In this document: positions 16,596 to 26,082 of the stretch, piece after piece
How positions within the stretch are numbered: position 1 is the stretch's first letter
Layout: each line of letters begins with the position of its first letter
From: Micromonospora chersina
GTDB lineage: Bacteria > Actinomycetota > Actinomycetes > Mycobacteriales > Micromonosporaceae
Length of the DNA stretch: 64,000 nucleotides
Reading direction: 5' to 3'
Assembly: GCF_900091475.1 (NCBI RefSeq)
Contig: NZ_FMIB01000002.1
Span: 1,984,001-2,048,000, forward strand
Translations under genes and position numbers: made by a program
Notes under the pieces: generated by a model
Databases searched by the model: none
Told to the model about the DNA's origin: nothing
The model's input: the letters and a program-made list of their open reading frames with translations, nothing else

Positions 16596-17321
16596 CTACT
16601 CCTCGACGACGTCGGCGATGACCACCGTGACGTTGTCCGGGCCGCCGGCCCGCAGCGCCAGGTCGATCAGCTTGGCCGCGCACGCCTCCCGGTCCGGGTG
16701 GCCGCCGAGCACCTCGGCGAGGGTGTCGGGGCGGACGACGTTGGAGAGGCCGTCGCTGCACAGCAGCCAGCGGTCGCCGGCCCAGGGCACCATCGTGGCG
16801 TAGGTCGGGGAGACCTCGTCACCCTGCAACGCCTGGGTCACCACGGCCCGACGGGGGTGGCTGCTCGCCTGCTCGGCGGTGATGACGCCCTGGTCGACAA
16901 GCATCTGCACGAAGGTGTCGTCGCGGGTGACCTGCTTCAGCACGCCCTCCCGGAACAGGTAGGCCCGGGAGTCGCCGACGTGCGCGAGGGCCAGGCAGCT
17001 GCCGGTGCGGGCGAAGAGCAGCGCGGTCAGGGTCGTGCCCATGCCCTGTCGTTCCGGGTCCTCCTCGACCGCCCGCCGGATCCCCGCGGTGGCCTGCTCG
17101 ATGGCGCTCTGGAGGGCGGCGACCAGCGCGTCCTCGGGAGTCTCCACGTCCAGCGGCGCGAACGCGTCCATCGCGATGCGGCTGGCCAGGTCACCGGCGG
17201 CCATGCCGCCCATGCCGTCGGCGACGGCGACCAGCCAGTTGCCGGCGTGCTGGGCGTCCTGGTTGCCACTGCGGATCAGCCCACGGTCGCTCGCCCCGAC
17301 GGAACGAAGCTTCAGGGTCAT
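16596..17321 (-). CDS. PP2C-family Ser/Thr protein phosphatase
   Basis: This 241-residue enzyme shows the PP2C motifs in order: SDRGLIRSGNQDA, VAVADGMGGMAAG (metal-binding Asp and Gly), ALAHVGDSRAYLF, LCSDGLSNVV, and GGPDNVTVVIADV. All metal-ligand aspartates appear present. It is a stand-alone cytoplasmic catalytic domain like PstP without the membrane tail, so it probably dephosphorylates Ser/Thr-kinase targets or stress-signalling partners. The target cannot be named. It converges on hrpB with a 5-bp gap and is divergent from the cellulase gene. Confidence 0.88.
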   Translation of the reverse strand: MTLKLRSVGASDRGLIRSGNQDAQHAGNWLVAVADGMGGMAAGDLASRIAMDAFAPLDVETPEDALVAALQSAIEQATAGIRRAVEEDPERQGMGTTLTALLFARTGSCLALAHVGDSRAYLFREGVLKQVTRDDTFVQMLVDQGVITAEQASSHPRRAVVTQALQGDEVSPTYATMVPWAGDRWLLCSDGLSNVVRPDTLAEVLGGHPDREACAAKLIDLALRAGGPDNVTVVIADVVEE

Positions 17322-17476
17322 GGGAGGCAGCCTGCCAGTTGGAGTGCTCGGTTGTCTCTAGGAGATCAGGACCATGCTACGTGGCGCGGCGAATCTCACT
17401 GTCGGCGGCGCGGAGCAGGCCATCGGGCCGGATCGATTGACAGCGCGGGAACACGCTGGAAACATCGGTCCGGTAT

Positions 17477-17490
17477 TGGGAGCGCTCCCA
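17477..17490. promoter_or_regulatory. CebR-type operator (TGGGAGCGCTCCCA)
   Basis: This exact 14-bp palindrome is the known CebR site that controls cellulose and cello-oligosaccharide genes in Streptomyces and relatives. It lies 37 bp upstream of the GH9 cellulase start. No cebR gene is in the window, so the repressor is encoded elsewhere. Confidence 0.9.
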
Positions 17491-17527
17491 GCTCCCGGCC
17501 CCCCTTCTGACCACGGAAGGAACCTCC

Positions 17528-20137
17528 GTGACCCCATCCCGACGCCGGCTCACCGCCCTCGCCGCCGCCGCCGCCCTGGCGCTCACCGGCGGCACCGCCG
17601 CCCCGGCCCGCGCCGAGGTGCCGCCGGACGCCCCCGAACAGCTGCGCAACGGCGACTTCAGCGCCGGCACCTCCCCCTGGTTCTCCTACGGCACCGGCGA
17701 CCTCGGGGTCACCGACGGCCGGCTCTGCACCACCGTCGCCGGCGGCCTGACCAACCCCTGGGACGCCGGCATCGGCCAGGACGCCGTGCCGCTCATCGCC
17801 GGCGCCGAGTACGAACTCTCCTTCGACATCTCCGCCACCCCGGGCGCGGCCGTCAAGGCCGTCCTCCAGCTCGGCAGCGCCCCCTACACGACGTACGCCA
17901 GCGTCGACGCCACCGCGACCGCCACCGCCCAGCACGTCGCCAGGACGTTCACGGCCCCGGCCGACAACGCCGGCGCCCAGCTGATCTTCCAGGTCGGCGG
18001 CAGTCCCGAGGCGCAGACGTTCTGCCTGGACAACGTCTCGCTGCGCGGCGGCGAGGCGGCCCCGCCGTACGAGCCGGACACCGGGCCGCGGGTGCGCGTC
18101 AACCAGGTGGGCTACCTGCCCGGCGGGCCGAAGAACGCCACGGTGGTGACCGACGCCGCCGAGGCGCTGCCCTGGCAGCTCAGGTCGGCAGCCGGGACCG
18201 TGGTGGCCGACGGGACCACCACCCCGCGCGGCGTCGACCCGGCCTCCGGGCAGCGGGTGCAGACCGTCGACTTCTCCGCGTACCGCACCCCGGGCACCGG
18301 CTACACCCTCGTCGTCGACGGGGAGACCAGCCACCCGTTCGACATCTCCGGCGCCCTCTACGACCGGCTGCGCGCCGACTCGCTCCAGTTCTTCTACGCC
18401 CAGCGCAGCGGCACCCCGATCGACGGCGACCTGATCGGCGCCGCCTACGCCCGCCCGGCCGGCCACCTCGGCGTGGCACCCAACCAGGGCGACACCGACG
18501 TGCCCTGCCAGCCCGGCGTCTGCGACTACTCCCTCGACGTGCGCGGCGGCTGGTACGACGCCGGCGACCACGGCAAGTACGTGGTCAACGGCGGCATCGC
18601 CACCTACCAGCTGCTCAACGCCTTCGAGCGGACCCGGACCGCCGAGAGCGCCGCCGGCGGTCCGGCGCTGGGCGACGCCACCCTGCGCGTGCCGGAGCGC
18701 GGCAACACGGTCCCGGACATCCTCGACGAGGCCCGCTGGGAGCTGGAGTTCCTGCTGCGCATGCAGGTGCCGGCCGGCCAGCCGCTCGCCGGGATGGTCC
18801 ACCACAAGATCCACGACCGGAACTGGACCGGGCTGCCGCTCGCCCCGCAGGACGACCCGCAGCCCCGCGAACTGCACCCGCCGTCCACCGCCGCCACGCT
18901 CAACCTGGCCGCCGTGGCCGCCCAGTGCGCGCGCCTCTTCGCCCCGTACGACGCCGCGTTCGCGACCCGCTGCGGCGCCGCCGCCAAGACCGCGTACGCG
19001 GCGGCCAAGGCCCACCCGGCGGTGTACGCGTCGGCGACCGACGGCACCGGTGGCGGCGCGTACGACGACACGAACGTGACCGACGAGTTCTACTGGGCGG
19101 CCGTCGAACTGTGGCTGACCACCGGCGCGTCGGCGTACCTGACCGACCTCACGGCCTCCCCACTGCACACCGCCGACGTCTTCGCCACCGGCGGTGCCTT
19201 CGGCTGGCAGAGCGTGGCCGCGCTGGGCCGGCTCGACCTGGCCACCGTGCCCAACGGCCTGCCGGCCGCCGAGCGGGCCCGGATCCGCGCCTCGGTGACC
19301 GCCGCGGCCGACCGCTACCTGGCCACCGTGCGGGACCAGGCGTACGGGCTGCCGCTGCCCGGCGGGGCCGACGCGTACGTCTGGGGCAGCAACAGCAACC
19401 TCGTGAACAACGCGATCGTGCTGGCCACCGCGTTCGACCTGAGCCGGGACGCGAAGTACCGGGACGGCGCCGTGCAGAGCGCCGACTACCTGCTCGGCCG
19501 CAACGCGCTGAACATGTCGTACGTGACCGGCTGGGGCGAGCAGCACGCGCGCAACCAGCACAGCCGGATCTTCGCCCACCAGCTCAACCCGGACCTGCCG
19601 AACCCGCCCGCGGGTTCCCTCGCCGGTGGTCCGAACGCCGCCCTCCAGGACCCGTACGCGGCCAACCTGCTCGCCGGCTGCGCGCCGATGTTCTGCTACG
19701 TCGACGACATCAACTCGTACGCGACGAACGAGATGGCGATCAACTGGAACTCCGCGCTGGCCTGGCTGGCGTCGTTCCTCGCCGACCAGGGCGACGCGGC
19801 GGCCGTGCCGGCGCCCACCTGCGCGGTCACGTACACCACCCACGGCAGCTGGCCGGACGGCTTCACCACCCAGGTCACCGTGAAGAACACCGGCAACGCG
19901 GCGGTGAACGGGTGGAGCCTCCGGTGGGCGTTCGTCGGTGACCAGAAGGTGAGCGGCTACTGGTCGGCGAAGGTCACCCAGTCCGGGGCCACCGTCACCG
20001 CGAAGAACGAGTCGTGGAACGCGAGGATCGCGCCCGGGGGCACGGTCACCTTCGGGCTGAACGGCTCCACGTCCGGCGGCCCGAACCCCAACCCGAACCT
20101 GATCACCCTCAACGGCACCGCCTGCACGCTGTCCTGA
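17528..20137 (+). CDS. Secreted GH9 endoglucanase with CBM4-like and CBM2 modules
   Basis: The 869-residue preprotein begins with a signal peptide ([11 protein letters not shown]..., cleavage near APARA-E). A CBM4/9-like module follows (about 38-175, LRNGDFSAG to CLDNVSL), then the CelD_N Ig-like domain (about 180-275, [10 protein letters not shown]). The GH9 barrel (about 285-755) has the catalytic aspartates in [13 protein letters not shown] and the acid Glu in [14 protein letters not shown]-terminal CBM2 (about 765-869, [15 protein letters not shown] to GTACTLS) has conserved Trp residues. It should cleave cellulose outside the cell. The linker before CBM2 is very short. GGAAGGA precedes the GTG start, and a CebR operator lies upstream. 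Confidence 0.93.
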   Translation: MTPSRRRLTALAAAAALALTGGTAAPARAEVPPDAPEQLRNGDFSAGTSPWFSYGTGDLGVTDGRLCTTVAGGLTNPWDAGIGQDAVPLIAGAEYELSFDISATPGAAVKAVLQLGSAPYTTYASVDATATATAQHVARTFTAPADNAGAQLIFQVGGSPEAQTFCLDNVSLRGGEAAPPYEPDTGPRVRVNQVGYLPGGPKNATVVTDAAEALPWQLRSAAGTVVADGTTTPRGVDPASGQRVQTVDFSAYRTPGTGYTLVVDGETSHPFDISGALYDRLRADSLQFFYAQRSGTPIDGDLIGAAYARPAGHLGVAPNQGDTDVPCQPGVCDYSLDVRGGWYDAGDHGKYVVNGGIATYQLLNAFERTRTAESAAGGPALGDATLRVPERGNTVPDILDEARWELEFLLRMQVPAGQPLAGMVHHKIHDRNWTGLPLAPQDDPQPRELHPPSTAATLNLAAVAAQCARLFAPYDAAFATRCGAAAKTAYAAAKAHPAVYASATDGTGGGAYDDTNVTDEFYWAAVELWLTTGASAYLTDLTASPLHTADVFATGGAFGWQSVAALGRLDLATVPNGLPAAERARIRASVTAAADRYLATVRDQAYGLPLPGGADAYVWGSNSNLVNNAIVLATAFDLSRDAKYRDGAVQSADYLLGRNALNMSYVTGWGEQHARNQHSRIFAHQLNPDLPNPPAGSLAGGPNAALQDPYAANLLAGCAPMFCYVDDINSYATNEMAINWNSALAWLASFLADQGDAAAVPAPTCAVTYTTHGSWPDGFTTQVTVKNTGNAAVNGWSLRWAFVGDQKVSGYWSAKVTQSGATVTAKNESWNARIAPGGTVTFGLNGSTSGGPNPNPNLITLNGTACTLS

Positions 20138-20149
20138 GGGATCCGCATG

Positions 20150-20180
20150 GAGGGGTGGCCGTCCACGCCGGCCACCCCTC
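20150..20180 (+). terminator. Terminator hairpin after the cellulase gene
   Basis: GAGGGGTGGCC pairs with GGCCACCCCTC (11 bp) around a 9-nt loop, 12 bp after the stop codon. Confidence 0.75.
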
Positions 20181-20278
20181 GCGCGTCCCCTCACCGATCG
20201 CACGCGGCGTCGCGTGACGAGCACCTTCCGTGACGGTAGGGTCGGCGCCAGTCCGGAACGTCCACGATGGAGGCGGAT

Positions 20279-21028
20279 GTGAACGAGGCGCTGCGGATCG
20301 CCATGGCCGAGGCGGGCGAGACGGCCGAATCCCTGGCCGGGCGGATAGGGGTGGACCCGAAGACCGCCGCCCACTGGGTCAACCCGGGCCGGGTGCCGCA
20401 GACCCGGCACCGGGCCCAGGTCGCCGCCGCGGTCCGCCGGGAGATCGGCGAGCTGTGGCCGGACGTGGTCCGCCGCCGGGAGCCGGTCTGGTTCCTGCCC
20501 TGGGCCGAGGTCGAGAGCCGGGCGGACAACCTCCGCTCCTTCGAGCCGTCGGTGCTGCCCGGCCTGCTCCAGACCGCGGAGTACGCGCACGCGGTGCTGA
20601 GCAGCGGGCCCCTCGGCGCGGACGAGGTGGAGGGTTACGTGGCCGCCCGGCTGGCCCGCCAGGCCGCCGTCTTCGACCGGCCCCGACCGCCGCTGACCAT
20701 CTTCGTGGTGGACGAGGCGGCGCTGCGCCGGGGCGACCCGGAGATCATGCAGCCGCAGCTCGACCACCTCGTCACCATGGCCCAGCGCCCCCGCGTGCTG
20801 CTGCACGTGCTGCCGCTGCGGGCCGGCTTCCACCCCGGCCAGGCCGGGCCGTTCGTCATCGCCAGCAGCGACGACGCCGAGGACGTGGCCTATCTGGACG
20901 ACCAGGCCGCCGGGCGGACCACGAAGGACGTTGCCGCCCTCTGGCAGGTCTGGGACACTCTCAGGTCGGTGGCGCTGCCGCGCGACCAGACCATCCACCT
21001 CCTGAAGGCACGGCCATGGCTGACCTGA
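20279..21028 (+). CDS. XRE-family regulator with DUF5753-type C-terminal domain
   Basis: The protein is 249 residues. The N-terminal helix-turn-helix is divergent: AMAEAGETAESLAGRIGVDP then TAAHWVNPGRVP. The rest (residues about 75-245, from FLPWAEVES, LRSFEPSVLPGLLQT, AYVAARL) is the DUF5753 domain that accompanies such regulators in actinobacteria. It should bind DNA and control, or act together with, the overlapping DUF397 gene; this pairing is very common and has been compared with toxin-antitoxin organisation. GTG 20279 is chosen because GGAGG ends 5 nt before it; ATG 20267 would include that site. Confidence 0.85.
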   Translation: MNEALRIAMAEAGETAESLAGRIGVDPKTAAHWVNPGRVPQTRHRAQVAAAVRREIGELWPDVVRRREPVWFLPWAEVESRADNLRSFEPSVLPGLLQTAEYAHAVLSSGPLGADEVEGYVAARLARQAAVFDRPRPPLTIFVVDEAALRRGDPEIMQPQLDHLVTMAQRPRVLLHVLPLRAGFHPGQAGPFVIASSDDAEDVAYLDDQAAGRTTKDVAALWQVWDTLRSVALPRDQTIHLLKARPWLT

Positions 21029-21216
21029 CCGGCGCCCGCTGGCGCACCAGCACCCGCAGCAGCTCCAACGGCGGCAACTGCGTCGAGGTCGCCGACAACC
21101 TGCCCGGCGTCGTCGCCGTCCGCGACTCCAAGGACCGCGCCGGCGGCACCCTCACCTTCAGCCCGGCGGCCTGGCACACGTTCGTCGACGCCCTCCGCGA
21201 GCCCGCCCGGGGCTGA
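21016..21216 (+). CDS. DUF397 protein
   Basis: This 66-residue protein has the full DUF397 pattern: WRTSTRSSSNGGNCVEVAD near the start, VAVRDSKDR in the middle, and TFSPAAWHTFVDALR at the end. Its ATG lies 13 bases inside the end of the XRE gene, so translation is coupled. Proteins of this family are partners of XRE/DUF5753 regulators (Scr1-type pairs); the biochemical role is unknown. Confidence 0.9.
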   Translation: MADLTGARWRTSTRSSSNGGNCVEVADNLPGVVAVRDSKDRAGGTLTFSPAAWHTFVDALREPARG

Positions 21217-21239
21217 CCCCGCCCGGGTACGGTCCCCCC

Positions 21240-21560
21240 GTGGCGTACCTCTTCCTGCTCGGCGCGATCACCGCCGAGGTGATCGGCACCAGCCTGCTCA
21301 AGGCGACCGACGGCTTCACCCGGCTCTGGCCCACGCTCGGCGTCGCGGTCGCGTACCTGTCGTCGTTCGGGCTGCTCTCCCTGACCGTCCGGGACGTTCC
21401 GGTCGGCGTCGCGTACGCGATCTGGTCCGGGCTCGGCACCGCCGCCATCATGGCGATCGGGGCGGCCTTCCTCGGCGAGCCGCTGACCGTCGCCAAGGTC
21501 GCCGGCGCGGGCCTGGTCATCGCCGGGGTCGTGGTGCTCAACCTCGGCGGCACCCACTGA
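21240..21560 (+). CDS. Small multidrug resistance (SMR) transporter
   Basis: This 106-residue protein has four transmembrane helices and the conserved membrane glutamate at residue 13 (ITAEVIGTSLLK), which couples H+ to cation export. VAYAIWSGLGTA in helix 3 is also typical. It belongs to the EmrE/QacE side of the family rather than clearly SugE/Gdx, but that split is uncertain. It works as a dimer in the inner membrane. The GTG start lacks an obvious Shine-Dalgarno; the gene may be read through from the DUF397 gene 23 bp upstream. Confidence 0.87.
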   Translation: MAYLFLLGAITAEVIGTSLLKATDGFTRLWPTLGVAVAYLSSFGLLSLTVRDVPVGVAYAIWSGLGTAAIMAIGAAFLGEPLTVAKVAGAGLVIAGVVVLNLGGTH

Positions 21561-21610
21561 CACCGAAACCGGGTGGACGCCCGCTGCGCGCGTCCGCGAG
21601 GGTGACGGCC

Positions 21611-22516
21611 ATGGACGGGCACGGACTGTCCGGCGCGGAGCGTCGGGTGTGGGCGGCGCTGCCGGCGGGGACGCGTACCGCCCTGGCCGGACTGCCGGCG
21701 GCGGACCTGCGGACACTGCTGCTCACCGTGGCCCGGGACCGCGCCGCGACCGTCCGCCCGGCCGACGTGGTCCGGCGCTGGCGCGAGGACCGCTTCGTCC
21801 GCCCGGCCGATGTCGACCCGCGCGCGCTCGCCCGCCTGGAGGCCCGCGTCTGGGACCTGCTGCCGGCGGACGTGGCGGGGGTCGAACTGTCCCCCGTCGC
21901 CCCGCTGGGCACCTGCGCCGCCGTGGCGCCGGTGAGCCAGAACCGGATCGTCGGCACGACCCGCGGCACCGAGGTGGTGAGCGACCCGACGAACGCCCTG
22001 GCCGTCGAGGCGGCGGTACGCCGGCGGCGGGCCGGCGAGGTGCACCTGGCCGCCGCGCACCGGGTGCTCCGGGCGCAGGACTTCGGCCCCGACGCGGGGG
22101 CGCACTTCCGGCTCTTCACGCTGGTGTCCAGCGCCCGGGACACGGGATCGGGCCGCACCGAGGCACGGCTGCTCGTGCGGCACCTGACGTTCTGGCGGTC
22201 GGTGCTCACCGAGCTGGCCGGTCCGGCCACGCCGGCGCTGCACGTCACGCTCCTCGACGATCCCGTGCTGGCCGACCGGCTCGCCGACACCGTCCGCCCG
22301 GCGCTCGCCGGCGGGGCCGTGCCGCTGCGGGACGAGCCGGAGCGGGAGCGGGGGCGCGGCTACTACGTGGGCGTCGCCCTGCGCCTCACCCTGGCCGGCG
22401 GCGACCGGGAGGTGGGCGACGGCGGGTTCACCGACTGGACGGCCCGGCTGACCGGCGACGCCAAGGAGCGCTGCCTGATCTCCTGCCTGGCCACCGAGCG
22501 CCTGGTGAGCCCGTGA
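21611..22516 (+). CDS. Conserved protein of unknown function (301 aa)
   Basis: I do not recognise this family with confidence. The protein is soluble. Its most conserved-looking block is LGTCAAVAPVSQNRIVGTTR followed by GTEVVSDPTNALAVEAA, then HRVLRAQDF, AHFRLFTLVSS and an acidic VPLRDEPERERGRGYYVG segment. The order, a TRGTE strand followed by an RAQ-x-HF strand, faintly recalls a class II tRNA-synthetase-like catalytic core, but this is only a hint. ATG 21611 is preferred (GAGGG 8 nt upstream); a GTG 9 nt earlier is possible. It shares its strand with the SMR gene 50 bp upstream. Confidence 0.6.
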   Translation: MDGHGLSGAERRVWAALPAGTRTALAGLPAADLRTLLLTVARDRAATVRPADVVRRWREDRFVRPADVDPRALARLEARVWDLLPADVAGVELSPVAPLGTCAAVAPVSQNRIVGTTRGTEVVSDPTNALAVEAAVRRRRAGEVHLAAAHRVLRAQDFGPDAGAHFRLFTLVSSARDTGSGRTEARLLVRHLTFWRSVLTELAGPATPALHVTLLDDPVLADRLADTVRPALAGGAVPLRDEPERERGRGYYVGVALRLTLAGGDREVGDGGFTDWTARLTGDAKERCLISCLATERLVSP

Positions 22517-22537
22517 CCGGCTCCCGTTGAGCGGGCG

Positions 22538-23050
22538 TCAGGCCACCGGCCGACGCATGGCGATCCGGTCGGCCGGGTCGAGCCCGAGTGCCGCCTCGGC
22601 GGCCAGCAGGCCGGCGAGCCCCGGCGTCACCTCGGCCCCGGTCAGCTCCCGGAACCCGCAGCGCGCGTAGTACGGCCCGTTCCACGGCACGCTGCGGAAC
22701 GTGGTCAGGGTCAGGGCGGGCAGTCCCGCCCCGGCGGCCCAACCGGCCACGTCGTCGAGCAGGCCCCGGCCGATCCCCCGTCGCGCGTACGCGGGATCGA
22801 CGCTGAGCTGTTGCACGTGCGCGCAGCCGTCGACCAGGTCGACCACCGCGAAGGCCACCGGCCGGTCCGCGGCGTCGACCGCGACCCGGAGCCGGCCGGC
22901 CCGCTGGGCGGCGGCCAGCACGTCCCGCGGCAGCGGTGGCATGTCGGCGACGTCCGCCATGCCGATCTCCCGGAACGGGGCGCCGGAGGCCACCTCGATC
23001 CGCTGCACCTCGGTCACCTCGTCGGCCCGGGCGGTCCTGCTGCGCTCCAC
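22538..23050 (-). CDS. GNAT-family N-acetyltransferase
   Basis: The product is about 170 residues. It carries the acetyl-CoA loop [22 protein letters not shown] (motif A, R-x-x-G-x-G) preceded by a beta-strand HVQQLS, and the C-terminal [10 protein letters not shown] typical of GNAT motif B. It should acetylate an amine on a small molecule or protein; the acceptor is unknown. The GTG at 23050 is a reasonable start, but other in-frame GTG codons lie downstream at about residues 12 and 16. It converges on the unknown gene at 21611. Confidence 0.8.
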   Translation of the reverse strand: MERSRTARADEVTEVQRIEVASGAPFREIGMADVADMPPLPRDVLAAAQRAGRLRVAVDAADRPVAFAVVDLVDGCAHVQQLSVDPAYARRGIGRGLLDDVAGWAAGAGLPALTLTTFRSVPWNGPYYARCGFRELTGAEVTPGLAGLLAAEAALGLDPADRIAMRRPVA

Positions 23051-23170
23051 GGCCCGACCCTGGCAGAGCGGCACCCCGCCCGCGAGGGGATTTCCGGGTG
23101 GCGCCGGTGTGACGGGGGTCGCCCGGTTCGGGCGCACCCGGCCGGCGGCGCCCTGCCTAGGGTCGAGGAC

Positions 23171-24424
23171 ATGACCGGGGCCTCGCCGATCCCGCCGCCG
23201 GGGGCGCTGCGCACACTCTCGCTGGCCACCCTGGCCAACACGGTGGGCTCCGGGCTCTGGCTGGCCGGCGGGGCCCTCTACCTGACCCGTGACGTCGGGC
23301 TCTCCCCCGCCGCGGTCGGCGCCGGCCTGACCGTCGCCTGGCTGGTCGGGCTGAGCGCCAGCGTGCCCCTCGGCGCGCTGGCCGACCGGCGCGACCCCCG
23401 TACCCTCCGGGCCGCCATCCAGGTGGGCCAGGCGGTCGCGGCGGCGGCGTACCTGCTTGTGGGTTCGGTGCCGGTGTTCCTCGCCGTGGCGATCCTCGAA
23501 ACCCTGCTGGCCTCGGGCAACCTGGCGGTCCGAGCGGCGCTCGTCGCCGCGGTGGCCGGGCCGCGGGGCCGGGTGCACGCCTTCGCCACCCTGCGCGCGG
23601 TGGCCAACCTGGGCATCGCGGTCGGCGCCGCGCTGGCCGGGTTCGCCCTGGCCGTGGACACCCATCGGGCGTACCAGGTGCTGGTGGTCGGGAACGCGGC
23701 CACCTACCTGCTGTCGGCGGCGCTGCTCATGCGGCTGCCGGCCCAGCCGCCGGCGGCGCGCGCTCCCGCGGCCGGCCGGCCGCGGCGGGCGCGGGCGCTG
23801 CGGGACGTGCGGTTCCTCGCCGTGAGCGGCGCGTCGGCGGTGCTGTCCCTGCACCTGACGGTGCTCACGCTGATCGTGCCCCTGTGGACGGTCACCCGGG
23901 CCGGCGCGCCGCCGCCGGTGGTGTCGGCGGTGCTGCTGACCAACACGGTGCTGACCGTGCTGCTGGCGGTCCGGCTGAGCCGGGGCGCGGACACGGCCGC
24001 TCCCGCCGCCCGGAAGCTGCGCCGGGCCGGCCTGGTGCTGGCGGCGGCGACGCCGCTCTACGCGGCCACGGCAGGCCTGCCCACCGTCGCGGCGGTCGTG
24101 CTGCTGCTGGTCGCCACGGCGGTGTGGACGTTCGGCGACCTGTGGCACGGGGCCGCCGGGGCGGGGCTCGCCTACGACCTGGCCCCGCCGGACGCCATCG
24201 GCGCCTACCAGGGGGCCGACGGGCTGATCGCCGGACTGGCGCGGGCGGTCGGCCCGGCCCTGCTCACCCTGCTGGTGCTCGACGGCGGGGTGCCGGGCTG
24301 GCTGGTGCTCGGCGCGCTCTTCGCCGGCGTCGGCCTGGCCGCCCCGGCGCTGACCCGGTGGGCGCTGGCGAGCCGGGAACCGGCCCGGCCGGTGGCCGGC
24401 GACCGTCCGGCCGCGCCGGTGTAG
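23171..24424 (+). CDS. Major facilitator superfamily transporter
   Basis: The 417-residue protein has 12 hydrophobic segments in two halves separated by a basic, proline-rich loop (about residues 195-215, [10 protein letters not shown]). Between helices 2 and 3 it has [14 protein letters not shown], the MFS motif A (G-x-x-x-D-R). It probably exports a drug or small metabolite. No substrate can be deduced. Immediately downstream, 12 bp away, is a GNAT gene, and this pairing could reflect a resistance or modification function, which is speculation. Confidence 0.85.
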   Translation: MTGASPIPPPGALRTLSLATLANTVGSGLWLAGGALYLTRDVGLSPAAVGAGLTVAWLVGLSASVPLGALADRRDPRTLRAAIQVGQAVAAAAYLLVGSVPVFLAVAILETLLASGNLAVRAALVAAVAGPRGRVHAFATLRAVANLGIAVGAALAGFALAVDTHRAYQVLVVGNAATYLLSAALLMRLPAQPPAARAPAAGRPRRARALRDVRFLAVSGASAVLSLHLTVLTLIVPLWTVTRAGAPPPVVSAVLLTNTVLTVLLAVRLSRGADTAAPAARKLRRAGLVLAAATPLYAATAGLPTVAAVVLLLVATAVWTFGDLWHGAAGAGLAYDLAPPDAIGAYQGADGLIAGLARAVGPALLTLLVLDGGVPGWLVLGALFAGVGLAAPALTRWALASREPARPVAGDRPAAPV

Positions 24425-24436
24425 CAGCATGGCGGC

Positions 24437-24970
24437 ATGACGGACCAGCAGACCATCGCGATCCGCCCCGGCGGCCCGGCGGACGCCGCCACCGTGCTGC
24501 GGCTGCTCGACTCGGCCACCGCCTGGCTCGTGGCACGCGGCCGGACCGGCCAGTGGGGAACCGAGCCGGCGTCGACCGACCCGCGCCGGATCGCCCAGGC
24601 CGACGCGTGGGCCACCGGCGGCGGGCTGTACCTGGCGATGCTCGGCGACCTGGCGGCGGGCGCCCTGGTGGTCGGGTCCGCCACCGAGTACGTGCCGCCG
24701 GCCACCGAACCCGAGTTGTACGTGAACCTGCTGGTCACCGACCGGGCCTACGCGGGCCACGGGATCGGGGCGCGGCTGCTGGCGTACGCGGCGGAGCTCG
24801 CCCGCGACCGTGGCCTCGGGCTGCTCCGGGTGGACTGCTACGGCGGGGACGACCGAGCGCTGGTCCGGTTCTACGAGGGCTGCGGCTTCACCGCCACCGA
24901 CCGGTTCACCGTCGAGCGCCCGGGTCGCGCCCCCTGGCCGGGCCAGGTGCTGGAGCGCCGCCTCGGCTGA
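24437..24970 (+). CDS. GNAT-family N-acetyltransferase
   Basis: This 177-residue enzyme begins [20 protein letters not shown] and has motif [22 protein letters not shown] plus motif [18 protein letters not shown]. The insert with [16 protein letters not shown] near residue 30 is characteristic of a common actinobacterial GNAT subgroup. The acceptor is unknown. It follows the MFS gene by 12 bp and converges on the MBL-fold gene with a 4-bp gap. Confidence 0.85.
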   Translation: MTDQQTIAIRPGGPADAATVLRLLDSATAWLVARGRTGQWGTEPASTDPRRIAQADAWATGGGLYLAMLGDLAAGALVVGSATEYVPPATEPELYVNLLVTDRAYAGHGIGARLLAYAAELARDRGLGLLRVDCYGGDDRALVRFYEGCGFTATDRFTVERPGRAPWPGQVLERRLG

Positions 24971-24974
24971 CCGC

Positions 24975-25766
24975 TCAGACCTCCACCGCGACCGGTTCGC
25001 CGCGCGGCAGCCAGCGCACGGCGCGGCGGACGGGCTCCGGCGCCCGCGCGAACGCCCGCTCCGCCGCCGGCCGGCCCTCGCGGAAGTGCCGCCAGCCCTC
25101 GTAGTGCACCGGCAGCACGGTGTGCGGTCGCAGCCGGCGGCACAGTTCCACGGCCTGCCGGCCGGTCATGCTGTACCGGACCGGCCCGGTGACCGGGAAC
25201 CGCACGCCGCCCAGGTGCAGGACGGCCGTGCCGACGCGCAGCCGGCGGGCCACCTCCCGGACGCCCCCGTACAGCACGGTGTCGCCGGAGATCCACAGGG
25301 CGCCGTGCCGTTGCCCGGCCCAGTGCAGGGCGAACCCGGTGACCGCGCCCGCCAGGGGACGGCTCAGCGGCGGGCCGTGCCGCGCGGGCGTCGCCGTGAC
25401 CCACAGGTCGGGCCGGGCCGCCGCCCGCAGCCGCAGGTCCGACCAGGGCGCCAGGCCGTGCGCCCGGCCGCCGACCCGGCGGGCGCCGCCGGGTGTGGTG
25501 ACCACGGTCCCGGCCGCGGGCAGCAGGGCGCGGCCGGCGTCGTCCAGGTTGTCGCCGTGCTGGTCGTGGCTGAGCAGCACCACGTCGATCCGGCCCACGG
25601 CCGCGGCGGGCACGGTGGGACCGGTGAGCTTGCGGGACGCGGTGCCCCAGCCGAAGCGGTAGCGCCGGCCGGGCGGGTCGAAGGTCGGGTCGGTGAGCAG
25701 CCGCCATCCGCCGACCTCGACGAGGACCGTCGGCCCCCCGAGGTGAGTGATCCGGACGTCGCCCAT
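24975..25766 (-). CDS. MBL-fold metal-dependent hydrolase (UlaG-like)
   Basis: This 263-residue protein starts with [22 protein letters not shown], then [10 protein letters not shown] (the H-x-x-H-x-D metal motif as seen in UlaG-like lactonases), and later [11 protein letters not shown] and VLPVHYEGW, which supply the remaining metal ligands. It is expected to be a cytoplasmic, zinc- or manganese-dependent hydrolase, possibly a lactonase or phosphodiesterase. GGAAGGGG precedes ATG 25766. No neighbour gives the substrate. Confidence 0.82.
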   Translation of the reverse strand: MGDVRITHLGGPTVLVEVGGWRLLTDPTFDPPGRRYRFGWGTASRKLTGPTVPAAAVGRIDVVLLSHDQHGDNLDDAGRALLPAAGTVVTTPGGARRVGGRAHGLAPWSDLRLRAAARPDLWVTATPARHGPPLSRPLAGAVTGFALHWAGQRHGALWISGDTVLYGGVREVARRLRVGTAVLHLGGVRFPVTGPVRYSMTGRQAVELCRRLRPHTVLPVHYEGWRHFREGRPAAERAFARAPEPVRRAVRWLPRGEPVAVEV

Positions 25767-25824
25767 GCCCGCCCCTTCCGCTCGATGCCCAGCCTGCCCT
25801 CCCGGGCGGCGGTGCGCGGCGCGG

Positions 25825-26082
25825 TCAGCCGATCTCCTCGTCGACGAAGCACCAGCGCCACGACTCGCCGGGCTCGATCGAGCGCATCACCGGGTGCCCG
25901 GTCGACTCGAAGTGCTTCGTGGCGTGCTGGTACGGCGAGGAGTCGCAGCAGCCCACGTGCCCGCAGGTCAGGCAGGCCCGCAGGTGCACCCAGTAGTCGT
26001 TGCCGATGGCCACGCAGTCCGGGCACTCGGTCGTGGTCTTCGGGTCGGCGTCACCCGCGTCGGTCAGGTGTGCGCAGCTCAC
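25825..26082 (-). CDS. UBP-type zinc-finger protein
   Basis: The 85-residue protein is a stand-alone ZnF-UBP domain. Cysteine and histidine ligands occur as SCAHL, TECPDCVAIG, LRACLTCGHVGCCD, YQHATKH and GHPV. In eukaryotes this fold binds the ubiquitin C-terminus; in bacteria its role is unknown. The GTG start overlaps the antiporter stop by 4 bp (GTGA) and has AGGAGG 7 nt upstream, so the two are translationally coupled. This antiporter-zinc-finger pairing recurs in actinobacteria and suggests a regulatory or assembly role for the finger. Confidence 0.88.
   Translation of the reverse strand: MSCAHLTDAGDADPKTTTECPDCVAIGNDYWVHLRACLTCGHVGCCDSSPYQHATKHFESTGHPVMRSIEPGESWRWCFVDEEIG

Noticed and set aside
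17396..20998. A 1200-codon open frame on the minus strand opposite the cellulase and XRE genes
   Set aside because: It is a high-GC shadow: its sequence is Arg/Gly/Val/His-rich low complexity with no motif, while the plus strand has GH9 and CBM domains.
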